From positions 3,410,001 through 3,474,000 of the forward strand of contig NZ_CP088952.1 of NCBI RefSeq assembly GCF_021165955.1: a DNA stretch of 64,000 bases, in the 5' to 3' direction. The position numbers and the translations under genes were made by a program. The notes beneath the pieces are model-generated. The model was not told where the DNA came from, searched no databases, and saw only the letters and a program-made list of their open reading frames with translations. The stretch comes from Massilia endophytica (GTDB lineage Bacteria; Pseudomonadota; Gammaproteobacteria; Burkholderiales; Burkholderiaceae_D). Below are positions 50,546 to 58,478 of this stretch, in pieces. Each line of letters begins with the position of its first letter. Positions within the stretch are counted from its first letter, which is position 1.

Positions 50546-52468
50546 ATGACCATTTTTGACAACTACGCCTCACGGTACGAGCGCACCAAAGAAGAAGAGA
50601 TGTCGATCTCCGAATATCTCCAGCTATGCAAGAAGGACCCGCTGACTTATGCCAGCGCGGCCGAACGCATGCTGGCAGCCATCGGCGAGCCGACCCTGGT
50701 GGACACCCGTACCGATACGCGCCTGTCCCGCATCTTCGCCAACAAGGTCATCAAGATCTATCCCGCCTTCCGCGAGTTCTACGGCATGGAGGAAGTGATC
50801 GAGCAGGTCGTTTCCTATTTCCGCCACGCGGCGCAGGGCCTGGAAGAACGCAAGCAGATCCTGTATCTGCTGGGCCCCGTGGGCGGCGGCAAGTCCTCGA
50901 TTGCAGAAAAACTCAAGGCGCTGATGGAGCAGGTGCCCTTCTACTGCCTGAAGGGATCGCCCGTCAACGAGTCGCCCCTCGGCCTGTTCGACGAACAGGA
51001 GGACGGCACCATCCTCGAAGAGGACTACGGCATTCCGCGCCGCTACCTGCGCAGCATTCCCAGCCCCTGGGCGGTGAAGCGCCTGCATGAATTCAACGGC
51101 GACATCAATCAGTTCCGTGTGGTCAAGCGCTACCCTTCCGTGCTGAAGCAGGTGGCCATCGCCAAGACCGAGCCGGGCGACGAGAACAACCAGGACATCT
51201 CCTCCCTCGTGGGCAAGGTCGATATCCGCAAGCTGGAAGACTACGCCCAGGACGATCCGGACGCCTACAGCTACTCGGGCGGCCTGTGCCTGGCCAACCA
51301 GGGCCTGATGGAATTCGTGGAGATGTTCAAGGCCCCCATCAAGGTGCTGCACCCGCTGCTGACGGCCACCCAGGAAGGCAACTACAAGGGCACGGAAGGC
51401 TTCGGCGCCATTCCCTTCGACGGCATCGTGCTGGCGCACTCGAACGAATCGGAATGGAAGAGCTTCCGCAACAACCGCAACAACGAGGCCTTCCTCGACC
51501 GTATCTACATCGTGAAGGTGCCCTACTGCCTGCGCGTGTCCGACGAGATCAAGATCTACGACAAGCTGCTGCGCAACTCCTCGCTCAGCGCCGCGCCCTG
51601 CGCGCCGGGCACCCTGCGCATGATGGCGCAGTTCGCGATCCTCTCGCGCCTGAAGGAGCCGGAGAATTCCTCCATCTTCAGCAAGATGCTGGTCTACGAT
51701 GGCGAGAACCTGAAGGACACGGACCCGAAAGCGAAGTCCATCCACGAGTACGTGGACTACGCGGGCGTGGACGAAGGCATGAACGGCCTGTCGACCCGCT
51801 TCGCCTTCAAGATCCTGTCCAAGGTGTTCAACTTCGATTCCACGGAAGTGGCGGCCAACCCGGTGCACCTGCTCTATGTGCTGGAGCAGCAGGTCGAGCG
51901 CGAGCAGTTCCCGCCGGAGACCGAGCAGAAGTACTTCTCCTATATCAAGGAGCACCTGGCCCAGCGCTACGTGGACTTTATCGGCAAGGAGATCCAGACG
52001 GCCTACCTGGAAAGCTATTCCGAGTACGGCCAGAACATCTTCGACCGCTACGTGACCTTCGCCGACTTCTGGATCCAGGACCAGGAATACCGCGATCCGG
52101 ACACGGGCGAGAGCTTCGACCGCGAGGCCCTGAACAGCGAGCTGGAAAAGATCGAGAAGCCGGCCGGCATCTCGAACCCGAAGGATTTCCGCAACGAGAT
52201 CGTCAACTTCGGCCTGCGCGCGCGCGCCAACAACGGCGGCAAAAACCCGGCCTGGACCAGCTACGAGAAGTTCCGCACCGTGATCGAGAAGAAGATGTTC
52301 TCGAACACCGAGGAGCTGCTGCCGGTGATCTCCTTCAATGCGAAGGCGAGCGCCGAAGATGCCAACAAGCATGCCGACTTCGTCGCGCGCATGGTGGAAA
52401 AAGGCTATACCGCCAAGCAGGTGCGCCTGCTGTGCGAATGGTATCTGCGTGTGAGGAAGTCGTCGTAA
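50546..52468 (+). CDS. prkA: PrkA/YeaG serine protein kinase
   Basis: 640 residues from ATG 50546, with AAGGA eight bases upstream; ATG 50540 is possible. An AAA-type P-loop GPVGGGKSS lies at residues 110-118, followed by the PrkA signatures (KRYPSVLKQVAIAKTEPGDE, GEN-like VYDGENLKDTD) and the C-terminal PrkA domain. In enterics YeaG is a stress- and starvation-induced protein kinase that acts with YeaH. It is first in the prkA-yeaH-spoVR operon. A repeat-like sequence lies in the 78-base gap before yeaH. Confidence 0.95.
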   Translation: MTIFDNYASRYERTKEEEMSISEYLQLCKKDPLTYASAAERMLAAIGEPTLVDTRTDTRLSRIFANKVIKIYPAFREFYGMEEVIEQVVSYFRHAAQGLEERKQILYLLGPVGGGKSSIAEKLKALMEQVPFYCLKGSPVNESPLGLFDEQEDGTILEEDYGIPRRYLRSIPSPWAVKRLHEFNGDINQFRVVKRYPSVLKQVAIAKTEPGDENNQDISSLVGKVDIRKLEDYAQDDPDAYSYSGGLCLANQGLMEFVEMFKAPIKVLHPLLTATQEGNYKGTEGFGAIPFDGIVLAHSNESEWKSFRNNRNNEAFLDRIYIVKVPYCLRVSDEIKIYDKLLRNSSLSAAPCAPGTLRMMAQFAILSRLKEPENSSIFSKMLVYDGENLKDTDPKAKSIHEYVDYAGVDEGMNGLSTRFAFKILSKVFNFDSTEVAANPVHLLYVLEQQVEREQFPPETEQKYFSYIKEHLAQRYVDFIGKEIQTAYLESYSEYGQNIFDRYVTFADFWIQDQEYRDPDTGESFDREALNSELEKIEKPAGISNPKDFRNEIVNFGLRARANNGGKNPAWTSYEKFRTVIEKKMFSNTEELLPVISFNAKASAEDANKHADFVARMVEKGYTAKQVRLLCEWYLRVRKSS

Positions 52469-52482
52469 GCTGACGGTGGGAT

Positions 52483-52523
52483 AATTGGGGACAGAGGGCG
52501 CAGCCCTGCGGGGTCTGTGCCCG
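52483..52523. repeat. Diverged copy of the GGGGTCTGTCCCC-type palindromic repeat
   Basis: AATTGGGGACAGA (52483-52495) and GGGGTCTGTGCCC (52510-52522) form imperfect arms around a small GGGC-GCA-GCCC stem (52496-52506). It shares the AATTGGGGACAGA block with the perfect palindrome at 17454-17537 but lacks the ACCCTAGGGT centre. It lies inside an operon, between prkA and yeaH, not at a convergent junction. Confidence 0.7.
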
Positions 52524-52546
52524 AAAGCCTGGTACAGGAGGCATCG

Positions 52547-53815
52547 TTGACTTACCTCATCGACCGTCGTTTGCAAGGCAAGAACAAGTCCGCGGTGAAC
52601 CGCGAACGCTTCTTGCGGCGCTACAAAAGCCAGATCAAGGATGCGGTCGGGCGCGCCATCAAGGGCCGCTCCATCACCGACATCGAGAATGGCGAAAAGG
52701 TTTCGATTCCCGTCAAGGACGTGAACGAGCCCTCGTTCGGGCACGCCCATGGCGGCGTGTGGGAAGTGGTGAATCCCGGCAACGAGGAATACCAGAAAGG
52801 CGACCAGATCGCCCGCCCCAAGGGCGGCGGCGGGTCCGGCAAGGGCAAGGCCGGCAACAGCGACCAGACCACCGAGGACGACTTCATCTTCGAGCTCTCG
52901 CGCGAAGAATTCATGAACTACTTCTTCGAGGACCTGGAGCTGCCCAACCTGGTCAAGACCCAGCTCACCGCCACCGTGGAGTTCAAGAACCAGCGCGCCG
53001 GCTATACCGTGTCCGGCACGCCTTCGAACATCCACGTGCTGCGCTCCCTGCGCGGGGCTCTGGGCCGGCGCATTGCCGTGGGCGGCAAGCCGCGCAAGCA
53101 GCTGGCCGAGGCCGAGAAGGAACTGGAAGAGCTGCTGCTGAACGATACGCCGCTGGCCGACCCGCGCGTGGTGGAGCTCAAGAAGCTGATCCACCATCTG
53201 CACACGCGCATCCTGGCCATTCCCTTCATCGACCCCTTCGACCTGCGCTACAGCAACCGCATCAAGGTGCCCAAGCCCATGACCCAGGCCGTGATGTTCT
53301 GCATCATGGACGTGTCGGGCTCCATGGACGAGCAGCGCAAGGACACGGCCAAGCGCTTCTTCATCCTGCTCTATCTCTTCCTGAAGCGGGTGTACGAGAA
53401 GATCGAGGTGGTCTTCATCCGCCACCACACGGCGGCGCTGGAGGTGGACGAGAACGAGTTCTTCCACTCGCGCGAGTCGGGCGGCACGGTGGTGTCCTCG
53501 GCCCTGAACCTGCTCAACAAGATCATCGACGAGCGCTATGGCGCGGGCCAGTGGAACAGCTACGTGGCCCAGGCCTCGGACGGCGACAACTGGGACAACG
53601 ACTCCGTGCTGTGCCGCCAGCTGCTGGCCAACACCATCATGCCCAAGGTGCAGTACTACACCTACGTCGAGATCACCGACGGGCCGCCGCAAAACCTGTG
53701 GGAGCAGTATGCGCAGGTGCCGGAACTGCATCCCCACTTCGCGATGCAAAAGATAGTGACGCCGGCCGATATCTATCCGGTGTTCCGTGAACTGTTCAAG
53801 AAGCAGCCCAAATAA
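52547..53815 (+). CDS. yeaH: YeaH family VWA-domain protein (TTG start)
   Basis: 422 residues from TTG 52547, which follows AGGAGG by five bases and gives the family start LTYLIDRRLQGKNKSAVNRE. A GTG at 52517 in frame lacks both. The C-terminal half is a von Willebrand factor A domain with the metal site DVSGSM (residues 255-260). YeaH partners the PrkA kinase in stress physiology. Its TAA overlaps the spoVR ATG (TAATG). Confidence 0.92.
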   Translation: MTYLIDRRLQGKNKSAVNRERFLRRYKSQIKDAVGRAIKGRSITDIENGEKVSIPVKDVNEPSFGHAHGGVWEVVNPGNEEYQKGDQIARPKGGGGSGKGKAGNSDQTTEDDFIFELSREEFMNYFFEDLELPNLVKTQLTATVEFKNQRAGYTVSGTPSNIHVLRSLRGALGRRIAVGGKPRKQLAEAEKELEELLLNDTPLADPRVVELKKLIHHLHTRILAIPFIDPFDLRYSNRIKVPKPMTQAVMFCIMDVSGSMDEQRKDTAKRFFILLYLFLKRVYEKIEVVFIRHHTAALEVDENEFFHSRESGGTVVSSALNLLNKIIDERYGAGQWNSYVAQASDGDNWDNDSVLCRQLLANTIMPKVQYYTYVEITDGPPQNLWEQYAQVPELHPHFAMQKIVTPADIYPVFRELFKKQPK

Positions 53816-55353
53816 TGAACCAGATGACGAAACGGCCGCCCCACCCGCGCGCCCTGCCCGAGCAGTCCGAGTGGACCTTCGAGCTGATCGAGCAGGCGCA
53901 CGAGGAGATCAAGCGCGTGGCCCAGGGCTTCGGCCTGGATACCTATCCCAACCAGCTGGAAATCATCACGGCCGAGCAGATGATGGATGCCTACACTTCG
54001 GTGGGCATGCCCGTGTCCTACGCCCACTGGTCCTTCGGCAAGCATTTCCTCTCCACGGAGAAGGGCTACAAGCGCGGGCAGATGGGCCTGGCCTACGAGA
54101 TCGTGATCAATTCCAATCCCTGCATCGCCTACCTGATGGAGGAGAACAGCCTGACCATGCAGGCCCTGGTGATCGCGCACGCGGCCTACGGGCACAATTC
54201 CTTCTTCAAGGGGAATTACCTGTTCCGCACCTGGACCGACGCCGACGCCATCGTCGACTACATGGTCTTCGCCAAGAACTACATCACGGAATGCGAGCAG
54301 CGCCACGGCATCGATGCGGTGGAGCTGCTGCTGGATTCCTGCCACGCCATCCAGAACTACGGGGTGGACCGCTACAAGCGTCCGGCCAAGCTCTCCCTGG
54401 CGCAGGAGCAGCAGAAGCAGAAGGAGCGCGAGGAATACCTGCAGTCCCAGATCAATGAGCTGTGGCGCACGGTGCCCAAGCGCGAAGAGGAGGAAGTGAA
54501 CCGGCCGGCGCCGCGCTTCCCCCAGGAGCCGGAAGAGAACCTGCTGTACTTTATAGAGAAGTACGCGCCCCTGCTCGAACCCTGGCAGCGCGAGATCGTG
54601 CGCATCGTGCGCAAGATCTCCCAGTACTTCTATCCGCAGCGCCAGACCCAGGTGATGAACGAGGGCTGGGCCACCTTCTGGCACTACACCATCCTCAACC
54701 AGTTGTACGACGAGGGCGTGGTGGGCGACGGCTTCATGATGGAGTTCCTGAAGAGCCATACGAACGTGGTCTACCAGCCGCCGGTGCACAGTCCCTACTA
54801 CAACGGGATCAACCCCTATGCCCTCGGTTTCGCGATGATGCAGGACATTCGCCGCATTTGCGAGAACCCGACGGCGGAAGACCGGGAATGGTTCCCGGAT
54901 ATCGCGGGCAGCGACTGGAAGAAGACGCTCGACTTCGCCATGCGCAACTTCAAGGACGAGAGCTTCATCGCCCAGTTCCTCTCGCCGCGCCTGATCCGCG
55001 ACTTCCACTTCTTCGCCGTCCTGGACGACGACAAGAACGAGAAACTTTCGGTATCGGCCATTCACGACGAAATGGGTTACCGCTACGTGCGCCAGCAGCT
55101 GGCCGACCAGTACAACCTGGGCAACCGCGAACCGAACATCCAGGTGTGGTCCGTGAATACCCGGGACGACCGCGCCCTCACCCTGCGCCATACGCAGTTC
55201 AACCGCCGCCCCCTGAACCAGCAGGCCCACGAGGTGCTCAAGCACGTGGCCCGGCTGTGGGGCTTCGACGTCCACCTCGACACCGTCACGCCCGAGGGCC
55301 AGCTGGTCTCCACCCTCGAATGCCGCCGCGAGAAACGCGGGCGCATCTTCTGA
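53815..55353 (+). CDS. spoVR: SpoVR family protein
   Basis: 512 residues, the usual length. The conserved SpoVR start (SEWTFELIEQAHEEIKRVAQ) and the signature blocks YAHWSFGKHF, NPCIAYLMEEN, MNEGWATFWHY and PYALGFAMMQDI are all present. Its molecular role is unknown. It is the YcgB homologue almost always linked to prkA and yeaH, which supports a joint stress function. It is translationally coupled to yeaH and is followed by a GC-rich hairpin. Confidence 0.95.
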   Translation: MNQMTKRPPHPRALPEQSEWTFELIEQAHEEIKRVAQGFGLDTYPNQLEIITAEQMMDAYTSVGMPVSYAHWSFGKHFLSTEKGYKRGQMGLAYEIVINSNPCIAYLMEENSLTMQALVIAHAAYGHNSFFKGNYLFRTWTDADAIVDYMVFAKNYITECEQRHGIDAVELLLDSCHAIQNYGVDRYKRPAKLSLAQEQQKQKEREEYLQSQINELWRTVPKREEEEVNRPAPRFPQEPEENLLYFIEKYAPLLEPWQREIVRIVRKISQYFYPQRQTQVMNEGWATFWHYTILNQLYDEGVVGDGFMMEFLKSHTNVVYQPPVHSPYYNGINPYALGFAMMQDIRRICENPTAEDREWFPDIAGSDWKKTLDFAMRNFKDESFIAQFLSPRLIRDFHFFAVLDDDKNEKLSVSAIHDEMGYRYVRQQLADQYNLGNREPNIQVWSVNTRDDRALTLRHTQFNRRPLNQQAHEVLKHVARLWGFDVHLDTVTPEGQLVSTLECRREKRGRIF

Positions 55354-55356
55354 GAA

Positions 55357-55383
55357 CCCGGGCAGGCGGCCGCCTGCCGGGCT
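55357..55383 (+). terminator. Possible terminator after spoVR
   Basis: CCCGG(G)CAGGCGG followed by CCGCCTGCCGGG: a 12-base GC stem with one bulged G, then CTCTT. The T run is short, so termination efficiency is uncertain. Confidence 0.5.
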
Positions 55384-55523
55384 CTTCCCTGTAGTGAAAT
55401 TTCATCCTTACATGTTTTACATCATCCGTGCGCTACTCTGCACGCCTTTTGCATATACTGGGCCGGTGTCTTGTTCTTGAAATAACTTGCAACAGGGCAA
55501 CTCGTGCACCAAATTTTCAATAG

Positions 55524-55535
55524 GCAAACGTTTGC
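55524..55535. promoter_or_regulatory. Perfect 12-base palindrome GCAAACGTTTGC, operator-like
   Basis: A centred-CG palindrome of the kind bound by LacI/PurR-family repressors. It lies about 200 bases upstream of the tonB -10 box. The regulator, if any, is not encoded nearby. Confidence 0.45.
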
Positions 55536-55635
55536 TAAAGTGCGAAAAATTCGGCGTTTTACCAAAAGGCTAAATTTATCCACGTGGCCCCGGCGGCCGC
55601 CCCAAAGCGGGGCCGCAGCCGCCCAAAACCGTGCG

Positions 55636-55661
55636 CCGGAATGGTGCAGTGCACACTCCGG
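55636..55661. promoter_or_regulatory. Compound inverted repeat upstream of the tonB promoter
   Basis: CCGGA-atg-GTGCA-g-TGCAC-ac-TCCGG: two nested five-base arms around one central base. It lies about 75 bases upstream of the -10 box, so it more likely acts as a DNA site than as RNA structure. Confidence 0.45.
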
Positions 55662-55734
55662 AGTTGCCGTAAGATCATGAAATTTAAGCCGATTTTATGG
55701 ATCAAATTTCTATGTGATTTCGTAAATTCGTATG

Positions 55735-55740
55735 TATAAT
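55735..55740 (+). promoter_or_regulatory. -10 box of the tonB promoter
   Basis: A perfect TATAAT hexamer with a weak TGTGAT at about the -35 distance (55713-55718, 16-base spacer). The leader to the tonB ATG would be about 80 bases. Confidence 0.55.
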
Positions 55741-55828
55741 TCGCCGACGTCCCGGATGCGGCTGTAGCTTTGTGCCGCCTCTTCGGGGTTTAGTAGTATC
55801 AAGAGAGTTGGTATTGGAGAAAGCAGTC

Positions 55829-56491
55829 ATGGATTTTAGTGATAACGGGAAGGGCGGCAAAAAGAACTATACCGGCATCGCCGTAGTATTGGCCTTGCAC
55901 GTAGTGGCTGCTTACGGGATCGTATCGGGCCTGGGCAAGCGCATGATCAATAAGATGATCGAGCCTGTTGAGACCAAGATCATCGAAGAAGTGGCCCCGC
56001 CGCCACCGAAGGAGCTGCCGCCACCGCCTCCACCGCCAGAAATGAAGGCGCCACCGCCCCCCTTCATTCCGCCGGTTGAAGTACAGGTTCAGCAGCCTCC
56101 GCCACCGCAGAACACGATCGCCAACGCGACCAATGTGAAGCCGGCATCGAACGAACTGCAGCGCCCGGCCCCGCCGGCCCCGCCTGCACCCCCAGCGCCG
56201 CCGGCCCAGTCCGTCCGCGTTCCCGCAGTGGCTGACTTCAGCACCTGCGCGAAGCCGGAATGGCCGAAATCGTCGCTGCGTAACGAAGAAACGGGTACGG
56301 TAACCCTATCGTTCCTGATTGGAGTAGATGGCCGCGTTGCGGACTCGAAAGTCGTGAAATCCAGCGGCTTCCGGGACCTGGACAAGGCTGCTCAGGTGGG
56401 TATCGGCAAGTGCCGATTCAAGCCTACCATGGTTGACGGCAAGCCGGAACAAGCGTGGATGCAAATGCAATACGTCTGGACGCTGGAATAA
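55829..56491 (+). CDS. tonB: TonB-type energy transducer
   Basis: 220 residues from ATG 55829, with GGAGAAAG upstream. One membrane helix lies at about residues 14-33 (YTGIAVVLALHVVAAYGIVS), followed by a Pro-rich periplasmic spacer (PPPPKELPPPPPPPE and PAPPAPPAPPAPPA blocks) and the C-terminal TonB domain (NEETGTVTLSFLIGVDGRVA, SSGFRDLDKAAQ). It passes proton-motive force from ExbB-ExbD to outer-membrane receptors. It is first of the tonB-exbB-exbD-exbD run. A longer frame to 55772 is not preferred. Confidence 0.94.
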   Translation: MDFSDNGKGGKKNYTGIAVVLALHVVAAYGIVSGLGKRMINKMIEPVETKIIEEVAPPPPKELPPPPPPPEMKAPPPPFIPPVEVQVQQPPPPQNTIANATNVKPASNELQRPAPPAPPAPPAPPAQSVRVPAVADFSTCAKPEWPKSSLRNEETGTVTLSFLIGVDGRVADSKVVKSSGFRDLDKAAQVGIGKCRFKPTMVDGKPEQAWMQMQYVWTLE

Positions 56492-56575
56492 CCCGGGACA
56501 GCTGCACCGTCCCACTTAGTAATTTCGTTGTCGTTATGTTCAGCGAACTGATTATTTTATCAATTTGGAGGAAGC

Positions 56576-57484
56576 ATGTTTAAGAATACCCGTTTGTCCG
56601 CTGTACTGGCCGCTGTGCTGTTCTCGGTGACCGCAGCAACCGCCCTGGTGAGCGCGCCAGCGATGGCCGACGCTCCTGCCTCGGCCGCTGCCGAAGCCCC
56701 AGCCGCCGCCCCAGCGGATACGGCTGCCGCCCCTGCCGCCGCACCAGCTGCTGACGCTGCTGCTGCCGCTCCCGTGGCAAAAGAAGAAGTGGAAAACCCA
56801 TTCGGCATCAAGGCTGTGTGGGAATCGGGCTGGGTCCCGCGCGGCACCATCATCATCATGTCCCTGATGTCCATCGGTTCCTGGTACATCATCATCACCA
56901 AGCTGATCGACCAGATGAAGATCATGCGTCAAGCCAAGGAAACTTCCGCCAAGTTCTGGAAAGCTTCCTCGATCGCCGCTGGCACCACCACCCTGGCCGA
57001 AGGCTCGCCTTTCCGCTTCATCGCTGAAACCGGCACCAAGGCTACCGCCCACCACGACGGCGCCCTGCTGGAGCAGATCGACCTGTCGACCTGGGTGACC
57101 ATGTCCATCCAGCGCGCTGTGGACAAGGTGCAGTCCCGTCTGCAGGACGGCCTGTCCTTCCTGGCAACCGTCGGTTCGACCGCACCGTTCATCGGTCTGT
57201 TCGGTACCGTGTGGGGTATTTACGGTGCACTGACCAACATCGGTATGACCGGTAACGCCTCCATCGACAAGGTGGCAGGTCCTGTGGGTGAAGCGCTGAT
57301 CATGACCGCCTTCGGTCTGGCAGTGGCAGTTCCTGCGGTTCTGGGCTACAACTGGCTGGTGCGTCGTAACAAGACCGTGATGGAAGACGTGCGTACCTTC
57401 TCCGCAGACGTGCACTCCGTGCTGATCTCGGGCGCCATGTCCACCGCCGATTCCGCTGCTAAAGCTGCTAAAAAGATTGGGTAA
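56576..57484 (+). CDS. exbB: ExbB-type MotA/TolQ proton channel protein with signal peptide
   Basis: 302 residues. A signal peptide (ends about residue 31, SAPAMA) and an Ala/Pro-rich periplasmic stretch precede three membrane helices (GTIIIMSLMSIGSWYIIITK; the pair near 195-220 and 240-262), with the MotA/TolQ/ExbB core VGSTAPFIGLFGTVWGIYGA. The ribosome site GGAGGAAG precedes ATG 56576. It forms the pentameric channel with ExbD. The two exbD genes follow. Confidence 0.95.
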   Translation: MFKNTRLSAVLAAVLFSVTAATALVSAPAMADAPASAAAEAPAAAPADTAAAPAAAPAADAAAAAPVAKEEVENPFGIKAVWESGWVPRGTIIIMSLMSIGSWYIIITKLIDQMKIMRQAKETSAKFWKASSIAAGTTTLAEGSPFRFIAETGTKATAHHDGALLEQIDLSTWVTMSIQRAVDKVQSRLQDGLSFLATVGSTAPFIGLFGTVWGIYGALTNIGMTGNASIDKVAGPVGEALIMTAFGLAVAVPAVLGYNWLVRRNKTVMEDVRTFSADVHSVLISGAMSTADSAAKAAKKIG

Positions 57485-57490
57485 TTAACC

Positions 57491-57919
57491 ATGTCGATGT
57501 CCGTAGGCTCCGATAGCGGAGATCAAGATCAGGTAATGTCGGAGATCAACACGACGCCCCTCGTGGACATCATGTTGGTTCTGCTGATTATCTTCCTGAT
57601 CACGAGCCCGGTCGTTCTCAAACTGCAGAAGATTCAGCTGCCGGAAGAGATCAACCAGGCGATCCAGACGAAGCCGGAAAATGTCAACATCGTGGTTAAC
57701 AAGGATGGCGACATCTACTGGAATCAGAAGAAGATGCGCGATACGAATGAGCTGTTCGATCTGCTGAAGGTGGAAGCTGTGAAGCTGCCGCAGCCGGAAG
57801 TGCACGTGCGCGGCGACAAGGACGCCAAGTACGAATCGATCGGCCGCGTGATCTTCACCACCCAGCGCGCTGGCATCCAGAAGGTCGGTTTCATCACCGA
57901 ACCGCCTGACAAGATGTAA
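57491..57919 (+). CDS. exbD: ExbD-type biopolymer transport protein (first copy)
   Basis: 142 residues. One membrane helix contains the essential aspartate D26 in EINTTPLVDIMLVLLIIFLI, followed by a periplasmic ExbD/TolR domain. It works in the ExbB channel. It lies six bases after exbB. A second, different exbD follows after 54 bases. Confidence 0.94.
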   Translation: MSMSVGSDSGDQDQVMSEINTTPLVDIMLVLLIIFLITSPVVLKLQKIQLPEEINQAIQTKPENVNIVVNKDGDIYWNQKKMRDTNELFDLLKVEAVKLPQPEVHVRGDKDAKYESIGRVIFTTQRAGIQKVGFITEPPDKM

Positions 57920-57926
57920 TTGGACA

Positions 57927-57954
57927 CGCCGCCCCGCCCTCACGGGGGGCGGCG
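57927..57954 (+). other. GC hairpin between the two exbD genes
   Basis: CGCCGCCCC pairs with GGGGCGGCG around a 10-base loop containing GCCCTCAC. No T run follows, so it is more likely a stability or processing element than a terminator. Confidence 0.5.
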
Positions 57955-57973
57955 GCCATGAAAGGAACACTAC

Positions 57974-58405
57974 ATGAGTATGAATGTCGGTTCTCCGGGC
58001 GGAGCAGCAGCTGATCCGGAACCAATGATGGAAATGAATATGACACCGCTGATTGACGTCATGCTGGTGCTCATTATCATGTTGATTATCACGATTCCAA
58101 AAGCGAATCACTCGGTGAACCTGAACATGCCGGTGGGCACCCCGCCGCCGCAGACGACGGAACCCGTGGTTGTGACGATCGACGTGGACTTTGACGGTAC
58201 GGTCCTGTGGGATGGCCAGGTTGTTCCTGACCGTTCCGCGCTGGAACAGAAACTGATGAACGTGGCAGCGCAAGCTGACCAGCCGGAAGTGCACCTGCGT
58301 CCGAACAAGCTGGTACAGTACAGCGCAGTCGCAGGCGTGATGGCTTCGGCCCAGCGCCTGGGCGTGACGAAAATCGGTCTGGTCGGCAACGAGCAGTTCC
58401 AGTAA
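57974..58405 (+). CDS. exbD: ExbD-type biopolymer transport protein (second copy)
   Basis: 143 residues. It is of the same family but clearly distinct in sequence from the first copy: helix with D28 in MNMTPLIDVMLVLIIMLIIT, and a periplasmic domain with LNMPVGTPPPQTTEPVVVTI. Two-ExbD systems are known from Xanthomonas, where the extra ExbD is needed for particular substrates. AAAGGAA precedes ATG 57974. A terminator follows 22 bases after the stop. Confidence 0.93.
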   Translation: MSMNVGSPGGAAADPEPMMEMNMTPLIDVMLVLIIMLIITIPKANHSVNLNMPVGTPPPQTTEPVVVTIDVDFDGTVLWDGQVVPDRSALEQKLMNVAAQADQPEVHLRPNKLVQYSAVAGVMASAQRLGVTKIGLVGNEQFQ

Positions 58406-58427
58406 GTACGGCTCTTTATTTTCCGTG

Positions 58428-58459
58428 ATAGGCAGGTTATCCTGCCTATTTCGTTTTTT
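58428..58459 (+). terminator. Rho-independent terminator after the second exbD
   Basis: ATAGGCAGG, loop TTAT, CCTGCCTAT, followed by TTCGTTTTTT. A nine-base perfect stem with a T run. It lies between exbD and the repeat-protein gene, so that gene either has its own promoter or depends on read-through. Confidence 0.85.
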
Positions 58460-58478
58460 GATGAAAGAAATTTAACCC

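Larger units (their letters stand above)
55384..55828 (+). other. Long regulatory region upstream of tonB
   Basis: About 445 bases without a credible gene, AT-rich in two blocks. Visible elements: an operator-like palindrome at 55524-55535, a GGCCCCG/CGGGGCC hairpin near 55580-55612, a compound dyad at 55636-55661, and a TATAAT -10 box at 55735-55740. TATACT near 55453 could be a second promoter reading into this region, so a small RNA is possible. No good Fur box was seen by eye. Confidence 0.5.

Noticed and set aside
50624..53749. 1041-codon antisense frame over prkA and yeaH
   Set aside because: Both sense genes are intact with signature motifs; the antisense product has no recognisable domain.
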